Of a stretch of 17,298 nt of DNA, positions 6,414 to 14,079 are shown piece by piece (the first letter of the stretch is position 1; each line of letters opens with the position of its first letter). The notes below the pieces were generated by a model that made no database searches, had not been told where the DNA came from, and saw nothing but the letters and a program-made list of their open reading frames with translations. The stretch is from an uncultured Campylobacter sp. (GTDB lineage: Bacteria > Campylobacterota > Campylobacteria > Campylobacterales > Campylobacteraceae), in assembly GCF_938045225.1 (NCBI RefSeq), contig NZ_CALINL010000253.1:1-17298 (forward strand), given 5' to 3'. The position numbers and the translations under genes are program-made.

Positions 6414-8243
6414 GTGAACGATTTTAAAAGATTAAACGAGCTAGTATCCGCAGGCAAAGATGAGCTAAACGCGATGTATCGGCAGCTGGATAACCCAAGC
6501 GAGGTCGTGCAAAATATGCTAAAAATCGCCGGCTTTAAGGGTGAAAAGAGTGAAAAAGTCGCGGTTTTGCGCCGCATAGTCGATCTAAAGGTTGAGCCAC
6601 TAGAAAACGAGCTAAAAAAACAAGGACGCGAGGAAGCCGCGATAGGGCGCATAAAAGACGAAGCTTTTGAGCTTGTGCGCGAATTTTACGAGGCGCGTTT
6701 TGAAAAGCTTTTGGCGCGAGTAAAAGAGGAGAAAATAATAGACGATTTTTACCTAGCGCTACTTAGCGGCATGCACGACGCGGGACTAGCAATGAATGCG
6801 TGGCAAAGCGCGTGGGACAAACAAATCCTGCAAACGACGAATAAAGAATTTGAAGCTAAATTTGCAAGCATGGCCGAAGCGATCAAATTTATCGACGAAA
6901 ACCGCCTCTATCAAAAAGACGGCGAGCAAAAGGGTGAGCGAAGCTACGGCGCAGTTATGAAAAACGGTGACAAATACGCCTTCGTGCCGTATGCCGTGGC
7001 TTTTGAAAAAGAAGTAAAACGCGTAGCGGACACCCTGGACGCGCTAATCAAAAATCTAAAAACGCTAGCCGCAAACGATGAGCACGAAGCCTACGTAAAG
7101 TATTTTGAAAAGCTAAAGGCAGCGTTTTGCGAGCAAGAAAATGACCGCACGATCCCGGCGTGGCAGGACGCCGAGCGCGCGTGGATGGAGGTAAAAGGCC
7201 CGCTACAGCCCGGCCATCCGCTCGAGTACTACGAGGACGCCTACACGCACGCCGTCGCGCTCGAGTGGGACGTGAGGCTAGCGGGTGCCAGCGACTTTGA
7301 CGAGGAGAAGTTTAAAGCCAGCGTCATCCGCGCCTACGAGCAAATTTGCCGCGAGTGCGGGATAGAGGACGCCCAGCTCGCGCGCCAAGTTACGCAAAAC
7401 GTCGCTAGAACGCAAACGTACATCAGCGTGCCGATGATCTACTACGGCGCCGAGCTAAACGGGCTATTTTCGGCTCAGGTCGTGCCAAACGACGAGACCG
7501 TGAGCAAGGAGCGGGGCAAAAAGATATTCGCCTTCGTCGAGCACGTTTACGAGAGCGCCAAGGCGCGGCCGTTTATGAAGCTTAGCGGGGAGATTTTTTC
7601 GCGCGAGTTTTTGGACTACGGGCGCGAAATTTTGTTTAAAAAGCCGCAAATTTGGAAGAAAACCTACGAAATCTCCACGATCGGCCACGAGTTTGGACAT
7701 ATACTTTTCGTCGGCACCGACACGGAAAAGACGATGAACGCGGACGGCGAGTTTAAATTTATCGAGGAGTACAAGGCGACTACGGGCGGGCTGGTAAATT
7801 TCTTTATCGGCGGCGAGGCGAGCTATGAGATGAGCGTATTTCACGAGCTGATCGCCCGCGCAGTCGGACTCATCGCGTGGCGCGAGGTCGATGAGGTGCG
7901 CGCGTACTACTGCGAGGGGCTCATACATCTGAGTTTGCTGTTTGACTCGGGCGCGCTTAGCTTTGCGGGCGGCGCTTTGGTTGTCAAATTTGACCGCGAG
8001 CACTACGCTAAATTTAAAGAAATCTGCCTTGCAAACTACAAAAATTTGGCGCTTCACTACGCAAGGCGCGCTCCTGCGGGCGAGTTTTTGGCGAAATTTT
8101 GCGAGAAAGATGGCAAAAGCTATCTGCCTAAACACGCGCAGGCAAGGGCATTTGTAGAGCACTACTACGCCCGCTACAAGGCTATCGGAAACGAGCTTGA
8201 TGAGAGCGGCGAATGGGAAAAATGGCAAGCGGGAGAGAAATAA
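6414..8243 (+). CDS. ciaB: CiaB (Campylobacter invasion antigen B) family protein with zinc-metallopeptidase signature
   Basis: A 609-residue protein, matching the ~610 residues of C. jejuni CiaB, reported as a secreted protein affecting host-cell invasion. The N-terminal half is charged and helical (NDFKRLNELVSAGKDELN…, VAVLRRIVDLKVEPLE). The C-terminal half has IGHEFGHILF (His425, Glu426, His429) and IEEYKATTGGL (Glu451/Glu452) 22 residues later, a gluzincin-like HExxH…E arrangement that predicts a zinc peptidase; EExKA also recalls the M49 EECRA motif. No signal peptide or membrane segment is visible. The start is GTG at 6414 with AAAGGA upstream; no ATG fits better. As I recall, C. jejuni also has a thioesterase gene (Cj0915) beside ciaB (Cj0914c), which supports the call. 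Whether this protein acts in invasion or is a housekeeping peptidase is open. Confidence 0.85.
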   Translation: MNDFKRLNELVSAGKDELNAMYRQLDNPSEVVQNMLKIAGFKGEKSEKVAVLRRIVDLKVEPLENELKKQGREEAAIGRIKDEAFELVREFYEARFEKLLARVKEEKIIDDFYLALLSGMHDAGLAMNAWQSAWDKQILQTTNKEFEAKFASMAEAIKFIDENRLYQKDGEQKGERSYGAVMKNGDKYAFVPYAVAFEKEVKRVADTLDALIKNLKTLAANDEHEAYVKYFEKLKAAFCEQENDRTIPAWQDAERAWMEVKGPLQPGHPLEYYEDAYTHAVALEWDVRLAGASDFDEEKFKASVIRAYEQICRECGIEDAQLARQVTQNVARTQTYISVPMIYYGAELNGLFSAQVVPNDETVSKERGKKIFAFVEHVYESAKARPFMKLSGEIFSREFLDYGREILFKKPQIWKKTYEISTIGHEFGHILFVGTDTEKTMNADGEFKFIEEYKATTGGLVNFFIGGEASYEMSVFHELIARAVGLIAWREVDEVRAYYCEGLIHLSLLFDSGALSFAGGALVVKFDREHYAKFKEICLANYKNLALHYARRAPAGEFLAKFCEKDGKSYLPKHAQARAFVEHYYARYKAIGNELDESGEWEKWQAGEK

Positions 8244-8319
8244 AGCGCGTTTGCGGCATCAAATTTGACATTAGCTCGCGGCTGATTGGGCTGTAAATTT
8301 GCCTTTTTGAGCGGCCGAG

Positions 8320-8367
8320 ACCCGCACCTTTTTGACGCTAAATTTGCGCTATAAAGACGCGGGTTTT
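8320..8367 (+). terminator. Weak candidate terminator after ciaB
   Basis: ACCCGC (8320–8325) can pair with GCGGGT (8359–8364), followed by TTT. The loop is long (33 nt) with only small internal pairing, so this is a tentative call. Confidence 0.22.
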
Positions 8368-8463
8368 ACGCGTCAAATTTAACCCCGGCTTGACGCAAAA
8401 TAAGCCAAATGCGGCGGATTGTCGCTAAATTTGCAAAATTAAATAAAAATAGAAAGGATAAAA

Positions 8464-8880
8464 ATGGAAAAAACATTAGAAGGCATGGGCGAACCTCGCA
8501 TGAAGCAAGTCGCCCTGCCAAAAGACACAAACTCGGCTGGAAATATATTTGGCGGCTGGATACTAAGCCAGATCGACCTTGCGGGCGCTCAGGCCGCGCG
8601 AGAAGTGGCTCCGGAGCGTGTTGTGACGATCTCGATGCAAGAGATTATATTTAAACAACCCGTTTTCGTCGGCGACGTCGTGAGTTGCTACGCCAAGATA
8701 ACGGACGTGGGAAACACTTCGATCAAAACTAAGATCGAAGTCACGGCGCAGCGGCTAAATGCGGCGGGCTTTCGCGAGTGCATACACGTGACATCCGCGA
8801 TAGCGACCTACGTGAGCGTGACCAAGGACTGCGCGAAAAAATCGATCGATCCGGAGCTAAAAAAAGCGCACGGGTTTTGA
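8464..8880 (+). CDS. Acyl-CoA thioesterase, hotdog fold (YciA / Cj0915 type)
   Basis: A 138-residue cytoplasmic enzyme hydrolysing acyl-CoA thioesters to free acid and CoA. The signature N-x2-GN-IFGGWILSQID-x-AG occupies residues 23–40 (Asn23, Asp38 as likely catalytic or conserved residues), followed by VVTISMQEIIFKQPVFVGDVVSCYAKI, the standard hotdog beta-sheet region. The length fits single-hotdog family members, which form hexamers. ATG at 8464 has AAAGGA upstream. It follows ciaB on the same strand after a 220-bp gap. The family is clear; the preferred chain length cannot be read from sequence. Confidence 0.92.
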   Translation: MEKTLEGMGEPRMKQVALPKDTNSAGNIFGGWILSQIDLAGAQAAREVAPERVVTISMQEIIFKQPVFVGDVVSCYAKITDVGNTSIKTKIEVTAQRLNAAGFRECIHVTSAIATYVSVTKDCAKKSIDPELKKAHGF

Positions 8881-9288
8881 TTGGCTCGCTCCAGGAGCTA
8901 GGAGTTAGATATCAAGCCTGGCCCTTGGCGGCGTCAAATTTGAATAAAATTTTCGGATAATTTATAAATTCGGTAGATATTGTCAAATAGGCTTCCATGT
9001 ATTTATGACTTGGTCAATATTTAGCATTATCAGTATTTGTAATATGTAAAAATTGTCTTATTTTGCGTTTTAGACATAAAACGGATGTAAAATTTACTTG
9101 TTTATAAATTTGGGTTGTTTACTAAATAAATTTAGCATATCCCAAAATGCAAAAGATACACAGGAATGTTTAAATTCAATGCGCTGCAATATTATATATA
9201 CCAAGAGATAGTTAAGTATAGTCTATAAAGTAACATATCTTGAAATTTTATTAACACTATCTGTATTATAAGGGATTAAATAATAGAA
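8881..9288. other. AT-rich intergenic region between the thioesterase gene and tRNA-Phe
   Basis: No coding region, RNA gene or strong terminator seen. The left end has GC similar to the genes and includes a GCGTCAAATTTGAA word (8931–8944); from about 8945 onward it becomes strongly AT-rich. A 17-bp stretch at 9026–9042 resembles one in the fdhF–ciaB spacer. Confidence 0.55.
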
Positions 9289-9364
9289 TGGTGGTTAGAG
9301 GCAGAATCGAACTGCCGACACGCAGATTTTCAGTCTGCTGCTCTACCGACTGAGCTATCCAACC
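9289..9364 (-). tRNA. tRNA-Phe (anticodon GAA)
   Basis: A 76-nt cloverleaf read on the minus strand: acceptor GGTTGGA pairs with TCTAACC (one G·U), D arm GCTC…GAGC, anticodon loop CTGAAAA with GAA at 9331–9329, T arm GGCAG-TTCGATT-CTGCC, discriminator A and an encoded CCA. All stems close. It is a lone tRNA gene between the thioesterase gene and murD. Confidence 0.97.
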
Positions 9365-9385
9365 ACGCTGTTGAAAAGAAATGTG

Positions 9386-9391
9386 ATTTTA
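9386..9391 (-). promoter_or_regulatory. tRNA-Phe promoter -10
   Basis: On the minus strand GGCTAAAATCAC places TAAAAT at 9391–9386, 21 bp before the mature 5' end, in the gcTAAAAT extended -10 context. It predicts a short leader of about 15 nt. Confidence 0.55.
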
Positions 9392-9506
9392 GCCACTTGA
9401 TACTTAAATTTTGGTTAAATATATAAAATTTGGCGTTTTTAAAGTAAAAAAAATATTTCAAGACCATTTGCTCAAATTTGATGGCATTTGCGGTGCGTAC
9501 GTTGCG

Positions 9507-10826
9507 TCAAATTTGTAAATTTAAAATCGCCTTTTTAAATTCATCACCGCGCTCTACGTAGCTGCTAAACTGATCTAGGCTTGCCGCAGCAGGGCTTAAA
9601 AGCGCTATCTCGTCCAAATTTTCACTATTTGCGCTAGTCTTAGCGGCTCCGTCAAATTTGAAATTTTTATCTATCTCGCCGACGGCGGTGTTTAAAAACT
9701 CGCATTTTACGGCAGGGATTTTAAACTCGCCGGCAAGCTTCATTAGTTTATCCGTATTTGAGCCGATAGCGTAAATTTGCGCCTTAGCGCCGCGCAAAGC
9801 TTCAAAAAGCGGCCGCATATCCACGCCTTTATCGTCGCCACCTAAAATCAAATGCAAAAATTTGCCCTCATATCGCTTGACGGCTTGGATGCTCGCGTCG
9901 ATGTTGGTCGCTTTCGTGTCATTAACCCACGTCCTGCCGCGCGCATCGTGAAACTCCTCGAGCTTATTGCCTTCGATGACAAAGTCGTTTAGTAGCCGTA
10001 CGTCGCATCTATCGAGCAAAATTTTCTGGATAGTAAGAGCTAAAAGCGCGTCCGTTAAAAATGGCGTTTTAAAGGCGATATCGCCTAAATTTACGCCGCA
10101 AAACTCGGCCAAATCCGCCTCGTTTTCGTAGCTTATCACCTTTGCTTTAGTAGGCGTATTGGCGTAAATTTTAGGCAGGATTGCGACCGCGCTTTCGCTC
10201 ATCGTCGCTAGCGGCTTTAGCTTGGCGCGCTCATACTGGACAAAGTCGCCGTGCCAGCTGAGGTGATCTGGCGTGATAGGTAAAAGCGCGTAGATGCCAG
10301 GCGTCGCGAAGTTCGTGTAGTGCATCGTAAAGGAACTGGTCTCGAGTATCCAAATTTTGGCGGTTGGATCTAGGTCTGCGAGCGGAACTCCGACGTTGCC
10401 GCCCATGACGGAGCCATGGCATGCTAGCAGGTGCTGCGTCATCTTCGTCGTCGTAGTTTTGCCGTTCGTGCCGCTGATCCAGACGGTAAAGGGCATTTTG
10501 GCGCCGTAAATTTTATAAAAATAGTCGTATTCGCTGATTAGATTTTGCGCCTTTTTAACTATCTCGTGACCGGGCGGAAAGCCGGGGCTAGGGATCTCTA
10601 AGCCACTTTTTTCTGGTACGAAAAGGGTCGGCGGGAAACCGGGGCTTGGGATCTCGAGGCCACTTTTTTCGGGCACGAAAAGGTTTGGCGGCAGTAGCGT
10701 GTTGCCCCATTCGTCGCTTGAGATCTCACTAAATTTATCGTCGTAGATGTCCCAGCCGCCCTCTTTGCCGAAGTTTTTCGCGATCGCTCGCGTCGTACCG
10801 CCGTAACCAAATAGCGATTTTCTCAT
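9507..10826 (-). CDS. murD: UDP-N-acetylmuramoylalanine–D-glutamate ligase (MurD) with internal tandem duplication
   Basis: Cytoplasmic ATP-dependent ligase adding D-glutamate to UDP-MurNAc-L-Ala in peptidoglycan synthesis. In order: N-terminal substrate domain opening [17 protein letters not shown]-loop [10 protein letters not shown] at residues 118–127 (Lys123); central NDTKATN; C-terminal LILGGDDKG and [25 protein letters not shown] at 10826 has AAAAGGAG upstream. At 439 residues it is longer than a typical epsilonproteobacterial MurD (about 400); part of the excess is a 19-residue tandem repeat at 48–66 and 67–85, each with the IPSPGFPP loop that normally occurs once and helps bind the UDP-substrate. 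The frame is intact and all catalytic motifs remain. It is the last gene of the mraY operon, 12 bp after the preceding gene. Confidence 0.94.
   Translation of the reverse strand: MRKSLFGYGGTTRAIAKNFGKEGGWDIYDDKFSEISSDEWGNTLLPPNLFVPEKSGLEIPSPGFPPTLFVPEKSGLEIPSPGFPPGHEIVKKAQNLISEYDYFYKIYGAKMPFTVWISGTNGKTTTTKMTQHLLACHGSVMGGNVGVPLADLDPTAKIWILETSSFTMHYTNFATPGIYALLPITPDHLSWHGDFVQYERAKLKPLATMSESAVAILPKIYANTPTKAKVISYENEADLAEFCGVNLGDIAFKTPFLTDALLALTIQKILLDRCDVRLLNDFVIEGNKLEEFHDARGRTWVNDTKATNIDASIQAVKRYEGKFLHLILGGDDKGVDMRPLFEALRGAKAQIYAIGSNTDKLMKLAGEFKIPAVKCEFLNTAVGEIDKNFKFDGAAKTSANSENLDEIALLSPAAASLDQFSSYVERGDEFKKAILNLQI
10573..10686 (-). repeat. 57-bp in-frame tandem duplication inside murD
   Basis: Two adjacent 57-bp copies (10630–10686 encoding residues 48–66; 10573–10629 encoding 67–85). 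Both encode [18 protein letters not shown] preceded by Asn or Thr. The copies differ at 9 of 57 bases; 8 are synonymous (for example GTG/GTA, CTC/TTA, GGT/GGC) and one changes Asn to Thr. The repeat unit ends in the conserved IPSPGxPP motif of MurD. Confidence 0.95.
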
Positions 10827-10838
10827 TTTTGCTCCTTT

Positions 10839-11357
10839 TTACGCCCTTTTGCCCCATAAAATTTGCGTTATTTCCTCTGCGTTCAGCTCGGTCATCACGC
10901 CGTTTCGTTTGTGTCTGGTAAAAAGTTTAAAATCATAAGTATCTTTAAAATTTAGCTTTAAAAACTCGGTAAAATATCCGCCTTCGCAAGCGAAATTCGG
11001 ACGATCGTAAAACTCGTCCAAAAACTCGTCTTCGCTCTCTTGCGGCTCGAAACTCGTCATGCGCTCTATGATCTCGCGCAGCTCGTCCTTTGTGATGTCT
11101 GGCACGAGGCGAGGCTCCGGAAGCGCGATATCAAAGGCTAAATTTTCAGCCCCGTCGGCCTCCCACCACTCCCATAGGTCAAATTTACTCATATCTTTGC
11201 CAGTGATTGCGTGCAGCTCGTTTTCTAGCTCGCGGTATTTCTCGCCGCTCTCGTCGCCGTGTTCGTCGCAGTAGTCCGTATAGGCTAAAATTTTCTCTAA
11301 AATCCCGTCGTATCTTTTTCTAGCCGTCTCGTAATCCGGCTCTATCTGCGCTCTCAT
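10839..11357 (-). CDS. Uncharacterised acidic protein between mraY and murD
   Basis: A 172-residue soluble protein, very rich in Asp and Glu, with no signal peptide, membrane segment or recognisable motif. It is aromatic-rich in places (KFDLWEWWEADGAEN, FYDRPNFACEGGYFTEFLKLNF). I do not recognise the family. ATG at 11357 is chosen because AAGGA sits at proper spacing; the adjacent in-frame TTG (11360) is too close. It is 19 bp after mraY and 12 bp before murD, so surely cotranscribed with both. As I recall, C. jejuni has mraY and murD directly adjacent, which would make this a lineage-specific insertion. A cell-envelope role is only guilt by association. Confidence 0.82.
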   Translation of the reverse strand: MRAQIEPDYETARKRYDGILEKILAYTDYCDEHGDESGEKYRELENELHAITGKDMSKFDLWEWWEADGAENLAFDIALPEPRLVPDITKDELREIIERMTSFEPQESEDEFLDEFYDRPNFACEGGYFTEFLKLNFKDTYDFKLFTRHKRNGVMTELNAEEITQILWGKRA

Positions 11358-11376
11358 CAATTTTTCCTTATTAAAT

Positions 11377-12441
11377 TTATCTGATTTTTAACGCGGTCAT
11401 GGCGATCAAATTTGCCAAAACGGCGATCAGCCAAAATCTCACTATGATCTTGTTTTCTACCCAGCCTTTTATTTCAAAATGATGGTGTATAGGCGCCATG
11501 AGAAAAATTCTCTTTTTAAAAATTTTAAAGCTTCCGACCTGTAAAATCACGCTCAAGGTCTCCATCACGAACACGAAGCCGATGATGATGAGCAGGATTT
11601 CGTTTTTCGTCATCACGCCCATAAGCCCGATATATGCGCCCACGCTTAGGCTTCCGCTATCGCCCATGAAAACCTCGGCCGGATGGCAGTTAAACCACAA
11701 AAATCCCATCAGCGAGCCGATTAGAGCGGCGGCCACTACGACCGTCTCGCCCACGCCCGCGATCTTTGGTAAAAGCAGATACGAGCTAAAGACTGCATGC
11801 CCGCAGATGTAGGCGAACACGCCCAGCGTCAGTAGCGAAAACACCGCAGGCACCGTAGCTAGGCCGTCTAGGCCGTCGGTTAAATTTACCGCATTTGAGG
11901 CTGCGACGATGACGAGCGTCCAAAAGGCCACCGCAAAAACGCCTAAATCAAGCACCGCAAATTTGTAAAACGGTAGATAAAATTTACTGCCCAGCTCGCC
12001 GTGTAAATACAGCATCGAAGAAACTGCAAAGGCGATCAAAATTTGCGCCACAAGCTTGGCTCTAGGGCTTAGTCCATCGTGATTTTTGCCGCCTGATATT
12101 TTGCGATAGTCGTCTTTAAACCCAAGCGCCGTAAAGCCCGCAAGACAGATAAGCGAGGCGAAGACAAAAACGTTATCTAGTCTCGCGCAGATCACGCTCG
12201 CCGCAAGTGCCGCTCCGATAAAAACCAGCCCGCCCATTGTCGGAGTTTTGGCCTTTTTTTGGTGCGTTTGCGGAGCTAGCTCGTAGATGGGCTGGGCGGC
12301 GTTTTTGGCCTTCGCCCACGCGATAAATTTAGGCAGCGCCCAAACGGTCAAGCAAAATGCGATGAAAAACGAAAAGCCCGCGCGAACGGTGATGTATTGA
12401 AAGATATTAAAATTTAACAGTTCATAAATATAGTAAAACAT
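11377..12441 (-). CDS. mraY: Phospho-N-acetylmuramoyl-pentapeptide transferase (MraY)
   Basis: Polytopic inner-membrane enzyme transferring phospho-MurNAc-pentapeptide to undecaprenyl phosphate, forming lipid I. The 354 residues match the family (~355–360). Visible motifs: [33 protein letters not shown] with the Asp-Asp pair; [28 protein letters not shown]; and [12 protein letters not shown] near the end, with about ten hydrophobic segments between. ATG at 12441 has AAAGG upstream. First gene of the mraY–hypothetical–murD operon, divergent from gpmI. Confidence 0.97.
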   Translation of the reverse strand: MFYYIYELLNFNIFQYITVRAGFSFFIAFCLTVWALPKFIAWAKAKNAAQPIYELAPQTHQKKAKTPTMGGLVFIGAALAASVICARLDNVFVFASLICLAGFTALGFKDDYRKISGGKNHDGLSPRAKLVAQILIAFAVSSMLYLHGELGSKFYLPFYKFAVLDLGVFAVAFWTLVIVAASNAVNLTDGLDGLATVPAVFSLLTLGVFAYICGHAVFSSYLLLPKIAGVGETVVVAAALIGSLMGFLWFNCHPAEVFMGDSGSLSVGAYIGLMGVMTKNEILLIIIGFVFVMETLSVILQVGSFKIFKKRIFLMAPIHHHFEIKGWVENKIIVRFWLIAVLANLIAMTALKIR

Positions 12442-12444
12442 AAA

Positions 12445-12466
12445 AGCCTTTATTTTAAAAAAGGCT
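12445..12466 (-). promoter_or_regulatory. Hairpin covering the mraY ribosome binding site
   Basis: Perfect 7-bp arms AGCCTTT (12445–12451) and AAAGGCT (12460–12466). On the mraY transcript the 3' arm contains the AAAGG ribosome binding site and ends 3 nt before the ATG. If transcription starts upstream of the 5' arm the stem could limit mraY translation; the predicted start (near 12461) falls inside that arm, so a function is uncertain. Confidence 0.3.
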
Positions 12467-12467
12467 A

Positions 12468-12480
12468 ATTTTAGTATAAT
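12468..12480. promoter_or_regulatory. Back-to-back promoters for mraY (minus) and gpmI (plus)
   Basis: In the 79-bp divergent spacer, TATAAT at 12475–12480 on the plus strand serves gpmI, and TAAAAT at 12473–12468 on the minus strand serves mraY. The two -10 elements are one base apart, so the polymerases would compete. Confidence 0.5.
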
Positions 12481-12520
12481 GCCGTTAAAAAATATCTAAA
12501 TTTAAGGCAAAAATTTAAAA

Positions 12521-13999
12521 ATGGCGCAAAAAACTATTTTGGTGATCACAGACGGCATCGGATACAATGAAAGTAACGAATTTAACGCATTTGCGGCGGC
12601 AAAAAAGCCCACATACGACTGGCTGTTTAAAAACGTCCCAAACGCGCTCATAAAAACCTCGGGCCTAGCAGTCGGTTTGCCCGACGGACAGATGGGAAAC
12701 AGCGAGGTCGGGCACATGTGCATCGGCAGCGGGCGGGTTTTGTATCAAAATTTGGTAAAAATTTCGCTCGGTTTTGAAAACGGCTCGCTAGCCAAAAGCG
12801 AAAAGCTTTTAAATTTGTTTAAAACTTGCAAACGCGTCCACGTCGTCGGGCTTTACTCAGACGGCGGCGTGCACTCGCACATGAGCCACTTTGATGCGAT
12901 GTGTTCCCTTGCGGTCGCAAACGGTTGCGAAGTATGCGCCCACGCGATAACCGACGGTCGCGATGTGGGGCCCAAAAGCGGGCTTGCATTCATAAAATCG
13001 CTGCAAGAAAAGGCGCAAAGCGGGGGCTTTAAGCTAGCTAGCGTTAGCGGTAGATTTTACGCGATGGACCGCGACAAGCGCTGGGAGCGCGTAAAAACGG
13101 CCTACGACGCGATGACCCGCGGGGAAAACGGGCAAACTGTATCGCCGCTAGAATACGTCATGCAAAGCTACGAGGCGGGCGTGACGGACGAGTTTATCGT
13201 GCCGGCTAGCTTTGGCGGGTTTGAGGGTATCGGAGAAGACGACGGCGTGATATTTATAAACTTTAGAAACGACCGCGTGCGCGAGATAGCGGCGGCTTTG
13301 GGCGATGAAAATTTTAGCGAATTCGCGCGTCCGCTCGTCGTCAAAAATCTACTCACGATGACCGAATACGACGCAAATTTCGCCTTTCCCGTATTATTTG
13401 AAAACGAAAAGCTAAAAAATACCCTTGCCGAGGTCGTCGCAAACGCGGGCCTAACACAGCTGCACACCGCCGAGACCGAAAAATACGCTCACGTAACGTT
13501 TTTCTTTAACGGCGGCGTCGAGGAGCTCGCCCAAAACGAGACGCGCGTGCTGGTGCCAAGCCCAAAAGTAAAAACCTACAACGAAAAGCCCGAAATGAGC
13601 GCGCAGGCGGTGTGCGAAGCGGTGCTAAAAGGTATGGAGGACGGACAAGACTTTATCGTGGTAAATTTCGCAAACGGCGATATGGTCGGACACACGGGCG
13701 AATTTGACGCGGCGGTGAAGGCGGTCGAGGCCGTGGATGCGGCGCTAGGGCGCATCGTGGCAAAGGCAAAAGAGAAAAACCACGCGCTAATCATCACGAG
13801 CGACCACGGCAACTGCGAGCAGATGAAGGACGCGCAGGGTAATTTGCTAACCAATCACACGACTTTTGACGTATTTTGCTTCGTGATGGGCGAGGACGTA
13901 AAGGCGGTAAAAGCGGGCGGTCTAAATAATATCGCCGCGAGCATTTTGGCGCTGATGGGCATCGAAAAACCGGCCGAGATGGACGAGGCACTGTTTTAA
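12521..13999 (+). CDS. gpmI: 2,3-bisphosphoglycerate-independent phosphoglycerate mutase
   Basis: Cytoplasmic two-metal enzyme interconverting 3- and 2-phosphoglycerate in glycolysis and gluconeogenesis; in Campylobacter it serves chiefly gluconeogenesis. The 492 residues are near the family length (~510). Motifs: VITDGIGY (metal Asp), LPDGQMGNSEVGHMCIGSGRV with phosphoacceptor Ser61, AITDGRDVGPKSG, SGRFYAMDRDKRWERVKTAYDAM, NFANGDMVGHTGEFDAAVKAVE, and IITSDHGNCEQM with C-terminal metal ligands. ATG at 12521; the AAGG upstream is unusually far (about 13 nt), so translation initiation may be modest. It is 80 bp upstream of fabG and divergent from mraY. Confidence 0.96.
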   Translation: MAQKTILVITDGIGYNESNEFNAFAAAKKPTYDWLFKNVPNALIKTSGLAVGLPDGQMGNSEVGHMCIGSGRVLYQNLVKISLGFENGSLAKSEKLLNLFKTCKRVHVVGLYSDGGVHSHMSHFDAMCSLAVANGCEVCAHAITDGRDVGPKSGLAFIKSLQEKAQSGGFKLASVSGRFYAMDRDKRWERVKTAYDAMTRGENGQTVSPLEYVMQSYEAGVTDEFIVPASFGGFEGIGEDDGVIFINFRNDRVREIAAALGDENFSEFARPLVVKNLLTMTEYDANFAFPVLFENEKLKNTLAEVVANAGLTQLHTAETEKYAHVTFFFNGGVEELAQNETRVLVPSPKVKTYNEKPEMSAQAVCEAVLKGMEDGQDFIVVNFANGDMVGHTGEFDAAVKAVEAVDAALGRIVAKAKEKNHALIITSDHGNCEQMKDAQGNLLTNHTTFDVFCFVMGEDVKAVKAGGLNNIAASILALMGIEKPAEMDEALF

Positions 14000-14043
14000 T
14001 ACTATATAAATTTTAGGTAAAAGGCTTTTTAGCTTTCGTCTGA

Positions 14044-14049
14044 TAAAAT
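14044..14049 (+). promoter_or_regulatory. fabG promoter -10
   Basis: TGATAAAATG gives TAAAAT at 14044–14049, 30 bp before the fabG ATG, in a T-rich context typical of Campylobacter promoters. It suggests fabG can be transcribed independently of gpmI. Confidence 0.4.
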
Positions 14050-14079
14050 GCGAGTAAAATTTGAAATCAAGGAGAAAAA

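Noticed and set aside
7464..8228. A 254-codon minus-strand frame opposite ciaB
   Set aside because: It is a shadow of the GC-rich ciaB codons; there is no start signal, and the protein looks random.
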